Shown one piece after another: positions 1 to 10,389 of a stretch of 64,000 nt of DNA. The stretch lies in contig CAJNDS010002457.1 of NCBI GenBank assembly GCA_905221605.1, forward strand, positions 947,501 through 1,011,500. The letters run 5' to 3'. How positions within the stretch are numbered: position 1 is the stretch's first letter; every line of letters starts with the position of its first letter. The stretch is from Symbiodinium natans. Its lineage: Eukaryota > Sar > Dinophyceae > Suessiales > Symbiodiniaceae. The position numbers and the translations under genes are program-made. The notes below the pieces were generated by a model. That model made no database searches. It was not told the origin of the DNA and saw nothing but the letters and a program-made list of their open reading frames with translations.

Positions 1-587
1 AGAATCGCACCCGCAGTGCGCTTGACCAGCGATGAACCCATGAGCTCTAGTACCCTGCACACTTTGCAGACTCTGTCTAACGCCTTTCCCGGGCTCCTAC
101 AGCCCTTTGTAGCCTAAGACCCTGAAGCTCAAAGACCCAGTGCCCGAAGCAACTCCCTCCAAAGCGCCCCTCTACCGCAGAGTTGAGGGCTTGTAGGTTT
201 GGGGTTACGGAAGATGCAGGGTTTAGGAGGGCGCAGGGTTTACAGGGGTCAGGGTGATTGTTGTTCTTTTGGGGGGTCTAGCGTTTCCGGCCGAGCCGGG
301 CGGGCTAAGAAAGACAAGGAAGCGGTAGCAGGAAGGGGTTTGCAATACACCCACACGAACCTTTGCACCCTTAAAAAAGGGAAACGCGCCTTAGTTGTTG
401 GGACATAGGTTGCTCTAACCCTAAACTTCCCGGAGCCCTCCACCCCACACCCCAATTTCCAAGGCTAACCAAGACTGCTAGGCCTGCAGCCCAAACAAGG
501 CTCCTATTTCCATGTGCTCCTGGTTCGCCTAGGGTGCTTGAAGACCCAAGCAGGCAAGGAATGGACTTCCCAACCCTACATTGACTA

Positions 588-706
588 CCCTGACCCCTGG
601 GAGGATCCAAAAAATAGATCCCCTTAAGGGTTCCTAAAAATGACCCAATAGTAGTGTAGGGTACGGTTTGGGGGTTCTACTTTTTGGATCCTCCCAGGGG
701 TCTGGG
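588..706 (+). mobile_element. Introner family D, copy 1
   Basis: About 25 bp inverted repeats: CCCTGACCCCTGGGAGGATC left, TTTTTGGATCCTCCCAGGGG then TCTGGG right. Confidence 0.85.
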
Positions 707-730
707 TAAGTTGTAAACCCTAAGCCCGAA

Positions 731-796
731 TGCAAGTCAGGTTTGAAGAAGATCTACCACAGCTACCTCAAAGCCTGGAGGTCTTGCTTGGACAAG
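731..796 (+). CDS. EF-hand gene exon (first EF loop, first half)
   Basis: Encodes KKIYHSYLKAWRSCLDK. It ends in AAG before a GA donor, and the next exon starts with GAC so that the loop reads DKDNSNRV across the junction. Confidence 0.65.
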
Positions 797-3700
797 GACG
801 GTTAGGGCCTAGGCCCCTAAACCCTAAACCCTAAACCCTAAACCCTAAACCCTAAACACTGGGCCTATAAGGGTTACGGGTGGGCATTTCGGCGCGATCG
901 CGATCTCCTTGGGTCATGGTCACGTATTGTTTGCTTCCGATCGCACCCCCTAGACTTTAAACCCTGAACCCCAAACCCTATAATGTAGGGCTTTGGGGGG
1001 AAATCACATACTGCCCCTAGACTTTAAACCTGAACCCTAAACCCTAGTGTAGGGTTTCGGGGGGAATCACATACTGCCCCAAGCCATCTGAACCTGGCCT
1101 AGAAAGCCTCAATATTGCGAAGGACAACAGCGACCGCGTGACCCATAAACCCTAAACCCTAAACAAGGACAACAGCAACCGCGTGACCTGGCAAAGGTTT
1201 CAAGAAGGAGCCTCGAGAGCTTCTTGGCTTAGGGTTTAGGGTTTAGGGTTTAGGGTTTAGGGTTTAGGGTTTAGGGTTTAGGGTTTAGGGTTTTTGGCAG
1301 AGGGGGGGGGGCTCAGGCATTTGTAGGGGCTTGGGATTGAAAGCTCTGTGGACGTGTTATGCTTGGTTTAGGGTTTAGGGTTTAGGGTTTAGAAGGTATA
1401 TTATTATATGCTTTTGGGCGATTCAAGGCGTTTCGGGATCTTGGGCATGTTTGCGGATGGGGGGCGGGGGGGGGGGGGGGACAAAAGCGTTGGGATCCAT
1501 TAGACTCTTCCTCGTGCTTCACGACGAGGGATCGGAGCTCTGAATGGCCCTTGACCTGAAATCCTAAACTCCACGAGTAGGGGCCTCCTTACTATACTAA
1601 CCTTAGTTAAGGGAGTTATAACCTACATAGTCATACTATATCCCAATGTAGGGCCCTTTTAGTCCTATTTCTCGGGGGCCCCTACATGCACCTCTCTTGG
1701 GGCCCAAAAACAACCGCATACACACAAGAATCCCAGTATTGGGGTATAAAGGCTGGTTTTTGGGCGCCTTGCACCCTACATCCCTATGGCGAATCTTCGA
1801 AGCTTATTAAGTTGAGTAGTAGACCAGAACCCCAACGCAAAGGTGTGCTTTCACAACGACTTGGCAGGGGCGTGGCGCTTTCTGACAGCTGGGACCCAAG
1901 TGGGTGGAGTTCGGGGTGAAGTTGCTGAGGTTTCTCCCGCCAATAGAATAGATCAGCTCAGGCATGCGGCAGCAGAGATCGCGCAAAGACGGCTTTTTGT
2001 ATGAATCTTAGGCTATCTCATAGCTTCGGACCACTCGACTACAAGCCAGGACCCTACACTTCCTAGACAACAAGAAACCTAGCAGTAGCAACCCTAAACC
2101 CTAAACCCTAAACCCTAAACCCTAAACCCTAAACCCACATAAAGAAACTCGTCACAGAGAGGCGGGCTCCACGTACCTCACCCTCCACGATATCGACCCT
2201 GAGTCGGCGGAGCTGATCTCGAGGCGGCCTCCCCAGGGCTATGTTTCTTCTAGTCTATATATATATATATATGTATATATGCTTATTTTCTAATATATAT
2301 ATATGTATGTAGATATACATATATATATATATGTATATTGTTTTTTTTGAGGGGGGTAGTGTTTAGGGTTTATAGGGTTTATAGCGTTTGGGGTTTGGGG
2401 TTTGGGGCCGGTCCCCGAACCTGCAAAACCCAAAAAGCCCCAGACAGTTCGGGGCCTGGAGGTGGGTGAGGGTGCTTGGAAGCCCTTTTGACGCAGTAAG
2501 GGCTTATAGGAAGGGATGCTAGGGATACTAAGTAGGCGACTGCTCTCTGCCACCCAGATGTCAGATGTTTCGCCGGCCGAGGTTCCAGTCCTTTGCGGAT
2601 GAGCAGTTTGGTGGTGGCTTTGCGATACCAGAGCCCTGCGATTCTTAAATGGTTGTAGGTTGGGATGTTCCCCCTCATACTACTTGGAGGTTAGTGGTAC
2701 TTAATAATTAATAAGCAATGTTTGCTGCATTTAGAACCGCTGAGATACCCTAATATGGTTATGATTGAGTTATAATTAAGTGCAATTACTATTTGGTTAG
2801 TATGTACCATGTGCCTCCAAGTAGCAGTGTTTAATCGAGATTAATTTTAGTACCCCTTACTATAGTCCCTATTGCGGACTGTTATTATAAGGCGACCATC
2901 CCAAGGTGCAAGGTGTGGGATTCCCACTCCCCGGATCCCTTTTAGGTTGGAGAGGCTACGTGATTGGGATTGGGCGCAGGGTGCTGGGGCATACAAGCAG
3001 ATGCAGCAACCCAGTGTCGTTCACTGTCTTAGGTTACAAGCAAGTCCCTTAACAAACCCTAAACCCTAAACCCTAAACCCTAAACCCTAGGTCCCTTAAC
3101 TCTTAGTTAGCATAGTAAGGAGACGCCTCCTTGTAGGTGAAAGCAGAGCCGCAAAATGTCCTGAAGTGCCGTCGGAGATCAAGCCTTTGCCGCAGAAATT
3201 CAGAAAGATCGTTTCTTGCAAGACCCTCTACTATCAATTGGGATACTAGGAACCCCTGAGGACACAATAACTACGGATGCACTTGAGCACGGCCGCAAGT
3301 CCTCCTCCACACCGACAAGCCTCGCTAGTTAGGATGTTCCCCCTTATGCTAAGGCTCCCAAATAGGGATTCGAATAGGGGGTTCTAGAATCCCCATCATG
3401 GACTGGTAGTATAAGGGGGAACATCCCGACCGACAAGCTTCACCAGGCATGATGAGTGCCTTCAAGCTCTTTGACTTGGACAAGAACGGCTCCCCACCTT
3501 GCAGTTGATGAGGTTTGCACTGCACCATGGTAGCGCCAGCGCGTGGATTTCACACCTGGAGCCAACTTAAAACCCTCATCCGCCCTAAACTCCATGGAGT
3601 CTTGCACCCTAACAATCCAGGAGGCCTAAACCCCAAGACCAGCGACGTCTTACACCCGAAACTCGAGCTTCCGCGTGAGCTGTGCCTACCTCATGATGCC

Positions 3701-5262
3701 ATGGAAGGCTACGTGGACGTCACTGAGTTCACTCGAGTTCTGATCGGCTTTGGCTACCCAGGAAGTGGCCCGGCTCTGCTGATCTGTTATGCTTATATGG
3801 GGTTCTGACGACAACCATTAGCTGGGACCCAGAGTAGGCCCTTATTTCCTTTCTTGGGGTTTAGGTTCCCTTATTCCCTCTATACCTGGCACCTTCCCGA
3901 CCCCACCTCCACTTGAATTGGCACCAGGCAATCGATCTTTGCCAAGCTTGGTCAAGTGAAGTTGATTCCTACATGAGTGTTTCTTCAGTGCCAGTATATA
4001 GATGATACGAGATGCGACAGACGAACTGGATGCTCACGATGGTACTTGCGTGGTTGAGGTCAAGTTAAAGCACTCTTCAATTGCCTGGATGTGGACGGCG
4101 CCCTGGCTTACAGTGATGTCTGAGATCTCAGGCAAGTCAACAGTCCACTTATAGGGTTTAGGGTTTAGGGTCTAGGCTTCATGGGGTTTGGGGTTTAGGG
4201 TTTAGGGTTTAGGCTTCAGGGGTTTAGGTCGGAAACAACCCTAAACCCTAAACCCGGGAAACCGACCTTAGTCGATCTCGCTGCAGGCAACTGTCGACTC
4301 TCGCGCAAGAATCTGCCCGCCGGCCTTGATTTGAGCACTTTGAGTGGGAGGTTTGTTTGTTTGCATAGGATGTAGGGTTTAGGGTTTAGGGTGTAGGGCT
4401 TGGGGTGCGCTTTTGCTAGTAGGAGCCTGGACCCTGAACCCCCCTTGCGTTCAGGGTTTAGGGACGGGCCTAGGCTTGAAGAGCTCGGAACATCTTGCAG
4501 GGCTGGAGGTCGGCCAGCTAAAGCTTCATTGTCACGTTGGACATGGGACCCTACCCCCCCCATAACCTGGGACCCAGAGTAGGCCCTATTCCCTTTTTTT
4601 AGGGTTTAGGGTTCAGGGTTTAGGGTTTAGGGCTACTAGGACCACCCCACCCCCCCCCCCCCCAAAAAAAAAAAAAAAAAAAAAAAAAAACAGTCTGGGA
4701 CGGGGGGCTTCAAGTTTTTTTGAGGGGGCACATCTCCTAGCGCTTTTTGTTTGCATGCGGCCCTTCATGTTCGGGGTAGCTGATGCTGATGGGGTTGAGG
4801 ATTTCTATAGGGTTTTGGCACAAGACTTGAAGCCACAGAGGGCAAAGGCAATGGTCAAAGCTTTTGTCAGTTCTCTTGGACCATTTATTGGAATACCGCC
4901 CATGATGCACAAGACATCCTACACCTTGAGCAGCAGAGGAGGGGGCCCGAACTCTTTGGTTACTGGAACCCCGAAAATAGGACTCAACAATCAAGTAGGT
5001 GCCTGGACCATCCTAACCCTACACCCTAACACCCTAACACCCTAACACCCTAAGACCCTAACACCTGAACCCTGAACCCTAAACCCTAAACCCCAAACCC
5101 CAAACCCTAAACCCCAAACCCTAAACCCTAAACCCTAAACCCTAAACCCTAAACCCTAAACCCTAAACCCAAGCTTAGGAACTTCATTGACGATTGGGCC
5201 CGAAAGGGCGAGGAGAGAGTTGACGAGAGCCAGCGGCTCGGCTCGAGCCTGAAACCTCCGGT
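731..5262 (+). CDS. Multi-EF-hand calcium-binding protein (split gene, partial)
   Basis: Short exons between telomere-like tracts encode successive pieces of an EF-hand repeat protein. Seen pieces, in order: AWRSCLDKD joined to NSNRVTWQRF (loop D-K-D-N-S-N-R-V), LTLHDIDPESAEL, FQSFADEQFG, MMSAFKLFDLDKNG joined to YVDVTEF (a full 12-residue loop D-L-D-K-N-G-Y-V-D-V-T-E), and LFNCLDVDGALAYSDV. Proposed exons: 731-796, 1168-1221, 2162-2223, 2582-2613, 3447-3488, 3708-3785, 4071-4120, with weaker ones at 4758-4883 and 5179-5262. Junctions keep frame with GA-AG, GC-AG, GT-AG, GC-AG and GT-AG boundaries. The AWR..LD.D.. / DIDPE / F..FADE..GG pattern is, from general knowledge, typical of large EF-hand repeat proteins of dinoflagellates; calcium sensing is inferred. 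Both ends are undetermined. Confidence 0.7.
817..857 (+). repeat. Telomere-like (CCCTAAA)n tract in an EF-hand intron
   Basis: Five to six units starting 18 bases after the exon end. Confidence 0.9.
1168..1221 (+). CDS. EF-hand gene exon (first EF loop, second half)
   Basis: Encodes DNSNRVTWQRFQEGASR. It begins directly after the telomere-like tract at ...AACAAG|GAC. A degenerate extra copy of its first 24 bases lies inside the preceding intron (about 1121-1145). Confidence 0.65.
1226..1292 (+). repeat. Telomere-like (TTTAGGG)n tract
   Basis: About nine units directly behind an EF-hand exon. Confidence 0.92.
2162..2223 (+). CDS. EF-hand gene exon (DIDPESAEL segment)
   Basis: Encodes AGSTYLTLHDIDPESAELIS. 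Acceptor AG|G, donor GC. The direct repeat CGAGG marks both intron ends and the join gives AELISRFQSFADEQFG. Confidence 0.65.
2260..2335. repeat. (TA)n-rich microsatellite
   Basis: TATATATATATATATG blocks in an EF-hand intron. Confidence 0.9.
2582..2613 (+). CDS. EF-hand gene exon (FADEQFG segment)
   Basis: Encodes RFQSFADEQFG between an AG|G acceptor and a GT donor. It joins in frame to GMMSAFKLFDLDKNG. Confidence 0.6.
2660..2893 (+). mobile_element. Family C introner carrying a nested CTTGG...CCAAG element
   Basis: Outer ends TTGGGATGTTCCCCCTCATA and TTATAAGGCGACCATCCCAA. The inner element 2683-2821 starts CTTGGAGGTTAGTGGTAC and ends GTACCATGTGCCTCCAAG. Confidence 0.75.
3331..3427 (+). 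mobile_element. Introner family C flanked by ACCGACAAGC
   Basis: AGGATGTTCCCCCTTATGCT left, AGTATAAGGGGGAACATCCC right. ACCGACAAGC occurs just outside on both sides (3311 and 3429), a longer duplication than usual. Confidence 0.75.
3447..3488 (+). CDS. EF-hand gene exon (FDLDKNG, loop first half)
   Basis: Encodes MMSAFKLFDLDKNG. Donor GC inside the repeated tetranucleotide GGCT; the loop is completed by the exon at 3708. Confidence 0.65.
3708..3785 (+). CDS. EF-hand gene exon (loop second half)
   Basis: Encodes YVDVTEFTRVLIGFGYPGSG and a short tail. Starts after ATGGAAG|G; a GT donor at 3786 joins in frame to LFNCLDVDG. Confidence 0.65.
4071..4120 (+). CDS. EF-hand gene exon (LFNCLDVDG)
   Basis: Encodes LFNCLDVDGALAYSDV, the start of another EF-type unit. 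Donor not resolved. Confidence 0.5.
4566..4640 (+). mobile_element. Introner family E, left half fused to TTTAGGG
   Basis: CTGGGACCCAGAGTAGGCCC and TATTCCCTTTTTTT, then directly AGGGTTTAGGG. Confidence 0.65.
4758..4883 (+). CDS. Probable EF-hand gene exon
   Basis: Open frame with VADADGVEDFYRVLAQDL and then a basic helix. It resembles a degenerate EF hand, and its position and strand agree with the upstream exons. Boundaries not resolved. Confidence 0.4.
5179..5262 (+). CDS. Probable EF-hand gene exon (FIDDWARKGEE)
   Basis: Island between two telomere-like tracts, AG|G acceptor, encodes NFIDDWARKGEERVDESQRL. It resembles the linker helix of the same repeat protein. End not resolved. Confidence 0.4.
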
Positions 5263-5283
5263 TTAGGGTTTAGGGTTTAGGGT

Positions 5284-5640
5284 TTGGGGTTTGGGGTTTG
5301 GGGGTTGGGGTTTGGGGTTTGGGGTTTCGGGGTTTTGGGGTTTTGGGGTTTTGGGGTTTTGGGGTTTGGGGGTTGGGGGTGGGGGGTGGGGGGGTTTTGG
5401 GGTTTTGGGGTTGGGGGTTTGGGGGTTTTGGGGTTTTGGGGTTTTGGAGTTTTTGGGGTTTTGGGGTTTTGGGGGTTTGGGGTTTTGGAGTTTTTTGGGT
5501 TTTGGGGTTTTGGGGGTTTGGGGTTTTGGGGGTTTGGGGTTTTGGGGTTTTGGGCCTTTTGGGGTTTGGGGTTTTGGGGTTCAGGGGTTTTGGGGTTTTG
5601 GGTTTTGGGGTTCAGGGGTTTAGGGGTTTAGGGTTTCGGG
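5284..5640 (+). repeat. TTGGGGTTTTGGGG-type tract
   Basis: About 350 bp of (TTTTGGGG)-like units of varying length. It accounts for the long Gly/Phe/Trp frames, which are not genes. Confidence 0.92.
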
Positions 5641-5699
5641 TGCCTGGGAGAGAGACAGAGAGAGAGAGAAAGGGGTTTAGGGGTTTTGCGTTTAGGGTT

Positions 5700-6300
5700 T
5701 TAGGGGTTATAAGGGTTATCTTGTGAGGCCTATTGAATGAGAATCGGCATTTGCTGGTGTAGTTTGTAGTCTACATCGCTTTGAACTCGAGGGGGATGAC
5801 TTGTGCCAAGCCCGCGTTTTCTTGCATTGTGTTGGGTAAGGTTAAGCTGCATTGTTCAGAGCCTATCATGTGGCTCACTGTAAAGTGTAAGCTGCGTGAG
5901 TACAAGATTTCCGTAGTCTTCTGGGAAGAAACCCATGGTGCGTGTGATTCGAAGAGCTCCTGATTCCTACCACCCCATATACGTATGTTAATATGCCTCA
6001 GGTAAAGCCCTTTCTTCATGACTAACCTCAAAGCAGCCCGTTTTGTCGCGCTAAGGAGGCCTTACAAAGAACCTTCCTTCAGTTCCAATAATGCCGTCAT
6101 CTCAGGATCATGGTTGTGCAGGCCTCGCAAAAAGTGGCCAAGAAGGCACACGTAGGGTTGACCGGGGGGGGGTTCAGGACTTAGACTAGACAGCTTAGGA
6201 GCTGAGCAGAGTCTCCAAACCTTTGTAGCATGCCGCTTTTGCTGCACAGATCGCGACTGCAGCTATTCTGTGACCTTTGTTGACACCTTATTTGATCTCC
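5700..6300. other. Unique stretch without a supported gene
   Basis: Open frames on both strands (5781-5963 +, 5771-6031 -) with low-complexity composition and no domain or splice support. Confidence 0.4.
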
Positions 6301-6306
6301 GTCCCT

Positions 6307-6414
6307 ACACCCTAAACCCTAAACCCTAAACCCTAAACCCTAAACCCTAAACCCTAAACCCTAAACCCTAAACCCTAAACCCTAAACCCTAAACCCTAAA
6401 CCCTAAACCCTAAG
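6307..6414 (+). repeat. Telomere-like (CCCTAAA)n tract
   Basis: About fifteen perfect units. Confidence 0.94.
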
Positions 6415-6635
6415 CTATGTCGAGAGGACAAGAAGATCGAGATCTCGCCCCGGCTCCTCAAGTTGTCGGAGCCACGCGCGGTCGGCCCAAGGCGCGCCAC
6501 TGAATTGGTGGTTTAGGTTTTAGGGTTTAGGGTTTAGGGTTTAGGGTTTAGGGGTTCATGGAGGGATGTAGGGGGCTTCTAAGGGTTGGGAGAGGGGTGA
6601 GGTTCCCGTCGGTTGCCATTTGACATGGGAAGCTG

Positions 6636-6756
6636 CCCAGACCCCTGGGAGGATCCCAAAAGTAGAACCCCCCAAATAGTACCCCTGTACTACTCTTGGG
6701 TCATCCTCAGGAACCCTTCAGGGGATCTACTTTTTGGATCCTCCCATTTGTCTGGG
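6636..6756 (+). mobile_element. Introner family D, copy 2
   Basis: CCCAGACCCCTGGGAGGATC left, CTTTTTGGATCCTCCCATTT right. Confidence 0.85.
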
Positions 6757-6955
6757 TGTGTGTGGCTGCAAAAGGCCCTTCCTTCGAGCCTCCAAAGGCT
6801 ACCGAATCTGATGCCTCATGCTCCACAAACCCCAAATCGAAACTTTGAACCCGAAACCCTAAACCGTAACCCCTAACCCCTAAACCCTAAACCCTAGCCT
6901 GTAAGCCGCCTAGGGAAGCACCCACCTTGGAAGCGACGCGTGCAATGCGTGATGG

Positions 6956-7005
6956 CCTCAGCTTACAGGATGTTCTGAAGGGCCCTCAGCTTGCAGGATG
7001 TTCTG
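6956..7005 (+). repeat. Tandem duplication ending at a TTTAGGG tract
   Basis: CCTCAGCTTRCAGGATGTTC + TG occurs twice (6956-6977 and 6984-7005). The second copy passes straight into TTTAGGG. Confidence 0.85.
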
Positions 7006-7138
7006 GTTTAGGGTTTAGGGTTTAGGGTTTTGTGTTTAGGGTTTCGGGTTTAGGGTTTAGGGCAAAGGTTAGGGTTTAGGGTTTCGGGTTTAGGGTTTAG
7101 GGTTTAGGGCACCTGCTTGTTGAGTTCTGTGCAGAGAG

Positions 7139-7620
7139 CAGCCTCAGGAATGGCAGCACTGGAAGACGAAATCCTGAAAGGCAAGGGCGAACTTGTCGAT
7201 GTGGAGGACGCAGATGATCCAGGTCCTGGTTCTTCTACCTATGTGGTCAGTTCTCTAAATTATTGTTCCTTTTTGGGTACCCAAAGTAAGAGGGGCCGCC
7301 TTAGACTAAGGACCCCGAAAGGGACCATTTTTCACAGAAGTGACCATGTGTCACATGTGCAGCCCAAAAGCACTAGAGCCCTGAACGCCTAAACTCCTAG
7401 ATCCCCCAAACCCCCCACATCTCAACAGCCCACAGGTCCCCTATTTCGGGTTAGGGTTTCGTGGTGGAGGTTATGTTCCTTTGTGCGCACTCCAAGAGCA
7501 GTGCACTTTAGGGTTCCAGGTCTTGTGTTAAGAGTTTAGGGAAGAAATGCCGTGCTTTCAGGAGGAACATGACATCTATGAGTTGTCCGGCTACTATGAC
7601 TACGATGTTCCTTGGCCTGA
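7139..7620 (+). CDS. Two-exon coding island, unknown protein
   Basis: The first part encodes MAALEDEILKGKGELVDVED and continues acidic to about 7248. A GTCAGT donor and a CAG|G acceptor at about 7561 join it in frame to EEHDIYELSGYYDYDVPWPE, ending near 7620. The intron is canonical GT-AG and contains an inverted-repeat element (about 7262-7345). Family not recognised. Further islands at 7887-7935, 8403-8480 and 8690-8790 may be later exons of the same gene. Confidence 0.5.
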
Positions 7621-7886
7621 GAGTTTAGGGCGTCTAGGGCGGCCAGGGTTCAGGAGCTAGAAGTGCTCAAACCAACACGTCGCCCACAGACCCTAAACCG
7701 CCAGAAGCCGCCTAGACCCCCAAAAAGGAGGGACTTGGTCAGGGGACCGAACACTTCTGTGATACTAGTGAAACCCTGAAGAGTTTAGGGCTTAGGGTTT
7801 GAAATAGCTAGGTCCGGGAGGTACGGGGTCACGCAAACCCTAAACCCTAAACCCCAAACCCTAAACCCTAAACCCTAAACCTGAGG

Positions 7887-8790
7887 CCGTGAAGTTCAAG
7901 AGCCAGTCATTGCGCCAGCGGACGGCCCTCCGGCCTTGGGTTCAGAGGATATTGGGGTTTTGTTGGGTTGCAGAGAGGGAGGAGAAGGAGGTTGCCAACA
8001 CCACTAGTTTCGGGTTTAGGGTTTAGGGGTTCCCAACACCATTGGCCATTGGCCCCACGAAAGCATGGAGAGAAGGGAGAGGAGAGGCAGAGAGAGGGGG
8101 AGGGCAATGGGGGAGAGGGAGAGGGGAGGGCTGAGCAGAAGGAACATCACAGAGTCTGACCTGTGGGGCCTGACTTACATCCTAAATCACTCTCCTTGCC
8201 CCAAACCCTTTAAACCCGAAACCCTAAACCCTAAACCCTATCAACCCTAAACCCTATAAACCCTAAACCCTATAAACCCTTTAAACCCTAAACCCTAAAC
8301 CCTACAGACCCTAAAACCCCAAGTCCTAAATTCCTTTGTATGTGGCCTAAACCCTAAACCCTAAACCCTAAACCCTAAACCCTAAACCCTAAACCCTTGG
8401 CTCCTGAGGTAAAGCTCCTGGAGAGGCTCCAGGAGCCAACTGCTGCAGCTTGGGCTCAGCTTTGGATTGTGAGCTCCAGGTCTCTGTGTCTTGGATTTAG
8501 GGTTTAGGGTGTAGGGTTTAGGGTTTAGGGTTTAGGGTTTAGGGTTTAGGGTTTAGGGTTTAGGGGTTTAGGGGTTTAGGGGTTTAGGGGTTTAGGGTTT
8601 AGGTCTAGGGGTTAGGGTTTAGGGCTAAGGTTTGAGGAGGCTTCTGGGGTTCGAGGGTTTAGGGTCTGGCCACCAGTCTGCATGCTGACCTGCACCTTCG
8701 CAGCAGACATGTGGAGCAACAGGTTCCTGAGGAGGACGACAAGGTCGAGGCCAAAGCGACTTGGAGACGTCCAGCCCAAGAAGAGTGAAA
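7887..8790 (+). other. Coding-like islands separated by telomere-like tracts
   Basis: Short open segments at 7887-7945 (AVKFKSQSLRQRTALRPW), 8403-8480 (LLERLQEPTAAAWAQLW) and 8690-8780 (QQVPEEDDKVEAKATW or an alternative frame) look like exons, but no domain could be named and boundaries are unresolved. Everything between them is CCCTAAA/TTTAGGG tract. Confidence 0.3.
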
Positions 8791-9254
8791 ATGAGTGAGC
8801 GTAGTTTAACCCTAAACCCCAAACCCCAAACCCTTTACGTGCAAGGTCCTAAGCGTTGAGCCCGGACGGGCTTACTTAAACCCTCGCACTGCAGTTTCTC
8901 GACACCCTCCGTCCACCCATTTGCTCTTTCAGGGTACCTCCCCCCCGCCCTCCCCCAAACCACCAAAATCCTAACTAAACCCTAAACCCTAAACCCTAAA
9001 CCCTAAACCTAGACCCACCTGCAGACACACCACAAACCTTGAGCCCTCAACCTTGCCTTTCTAGGCAGTTAAGCTGCCGAACCTGACCTTGACAAAGGCC
9101 GGCTCAAGAAGGGCGTGTTTTGTGGGTTGAGGGTTTAGGGTTGAGGGTTTAGGGTTTAGGTTGCATAGGGTTGGGGTTTAGGGTTTAGGGTTTCGGGCTT
9201 TGTGGCTTCTACTTCCCGACCCTTCGGGCTGCCCTTGATACGAAACAGGATGTT

Positions 9255-9425
9255 TTTTGTTACTGCTATTGGTGAGTGTATATACCGGGTGTCCTTTTTT
9301 TTTTTTTGGGGGGGGGGGTACAAGAAATATATACCCTACTTCATATAGAGTGAGATGATGGGTACCCAACCTAATGGAGGGGGGGGGGGGTATCGGTATA
9401 TGCCTCTGGGTAGGGGTGGCTCGTA
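9255..9425. mobile_element. Introner-like element, GAGTGTATATA family, copy 1
   Basis: Starts TGTTATTGGTGAGTGTATAT and contains poly-T/poly-G. The same start recurs at 30447, which supports a dispersed family. Ends not precisely defined. Confidence 0.45.
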
Positions 9426-10035
9426 CATGTACTTGACAGACTCCAGCGCCAGGATGCACTTGTTAGTTTCAAACTGGCTTCACACATCTTTGGGTTTCCC
9501 AACATGGGGGGTTCCTGTAAAAGGAATCTTATAAATTATCGTTTGTTTTGGGATATGAAGAGGTACCCCTATTTTGGTTATGCGGTCTTGGCAACCCTTC
9601 GCTATGCTTCTCTCACAGTCACTGTCCACCAGACTTGACCAACACCGGTACGAACTCAGACTCGCCGGAGAATCCCTGAACTTATGCGCCCTAAATCCTA
9701 AACCCTAACCCGTAAGGTCCAAACTGTCCACACCAAGAGAGTCCCCAAGTTAGCAGAAACCCTAAACCCTTTCAGACCTATAAACCCTATAAAGCCTACA
9801 AACCCTCCAAACCCTACAAGCCCTCACCCCATCAACCCTTCAAGGCCTATATCCCCCGCAACCCCTGAACCCTAAACCCTAAACACTAAACCCTAAACCC
9901 TAATTAAACCCTAAACCCTAAACCCTAAACCCGAAACCCGAACCCTGGCAGGAGAGCCGCTCAGAGCGCTTGCAAGGCGCTGCGCCCAAGAAGAAGCGCT
10001 CTCCCTATGACTTGCGGTAGAAGCAAGGCTTGGCT
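9425..10035. other. Mostly telomere-like tract, one possible terminal exon
   Basis: Degenerate CCCTAAA tracts with short unique spacers. The spacer at 9952-10020 could encode ESRSERLQGAAPKKKRSPYD followed by a stop. No other support. Confidence 0.25.
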
Positions 10036-10054
10036 TTCGATGTGAAAGGTTTAG

Positions 10055-10115
10055 GGTTTAGGGTTTAGGCTTTAGGCTTTAGGCTTTAGGCTTTAGGCTT
10101 TAGGGTTTAGGGTTT
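10055..10115 (+). repeat. Telomere-variant tract (TTTAGGC)n flanked by TTTAGGG
   Basis: About five consecutive TTTAGGC units sit between normal TTTAGGG units, so the variant spread locally within one tract. Confidence 0.8.
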
Positions 10116-10389
10116 AGGGGTAGAAGTAAACCCATGACCATGTAGGCTTGGGAAGGTTGCTTGGTTCAAGTCTTCGCATCACTGGCGGGGTTTAGGGTTC
10201 AGGGTTTAGGGTTGTAGGTGGTGGTCCCCTTATGCTAAGGGGGCCCCAGCCACAGGCTCCGCAATGCCGCAATGCAACAGGGACCCCGCGAAGCAAAGGG
10301 GGCCGTCCCTTAGTCAACTCACCATAGAGTCAGGTTATGACGTTTGGATGCTAAACCCTAAACCCTAAACTCTAAACTTGGGCGTTACG

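Noticed and set aside
1-900. A true chromosome end at the left edge of the window
   Set aside because: Tracts here are short, degenerate and in both orientations as everywhere else, and genes lie right beside them. No long terminal homogeneous array is seen.
5284-5726. Gly/Phe/Trp-rich frames of 110-142 codons in three frames
   Set aside because: Produced by the TTTTGGGG-like tract; all three + frames are open for the same reason.
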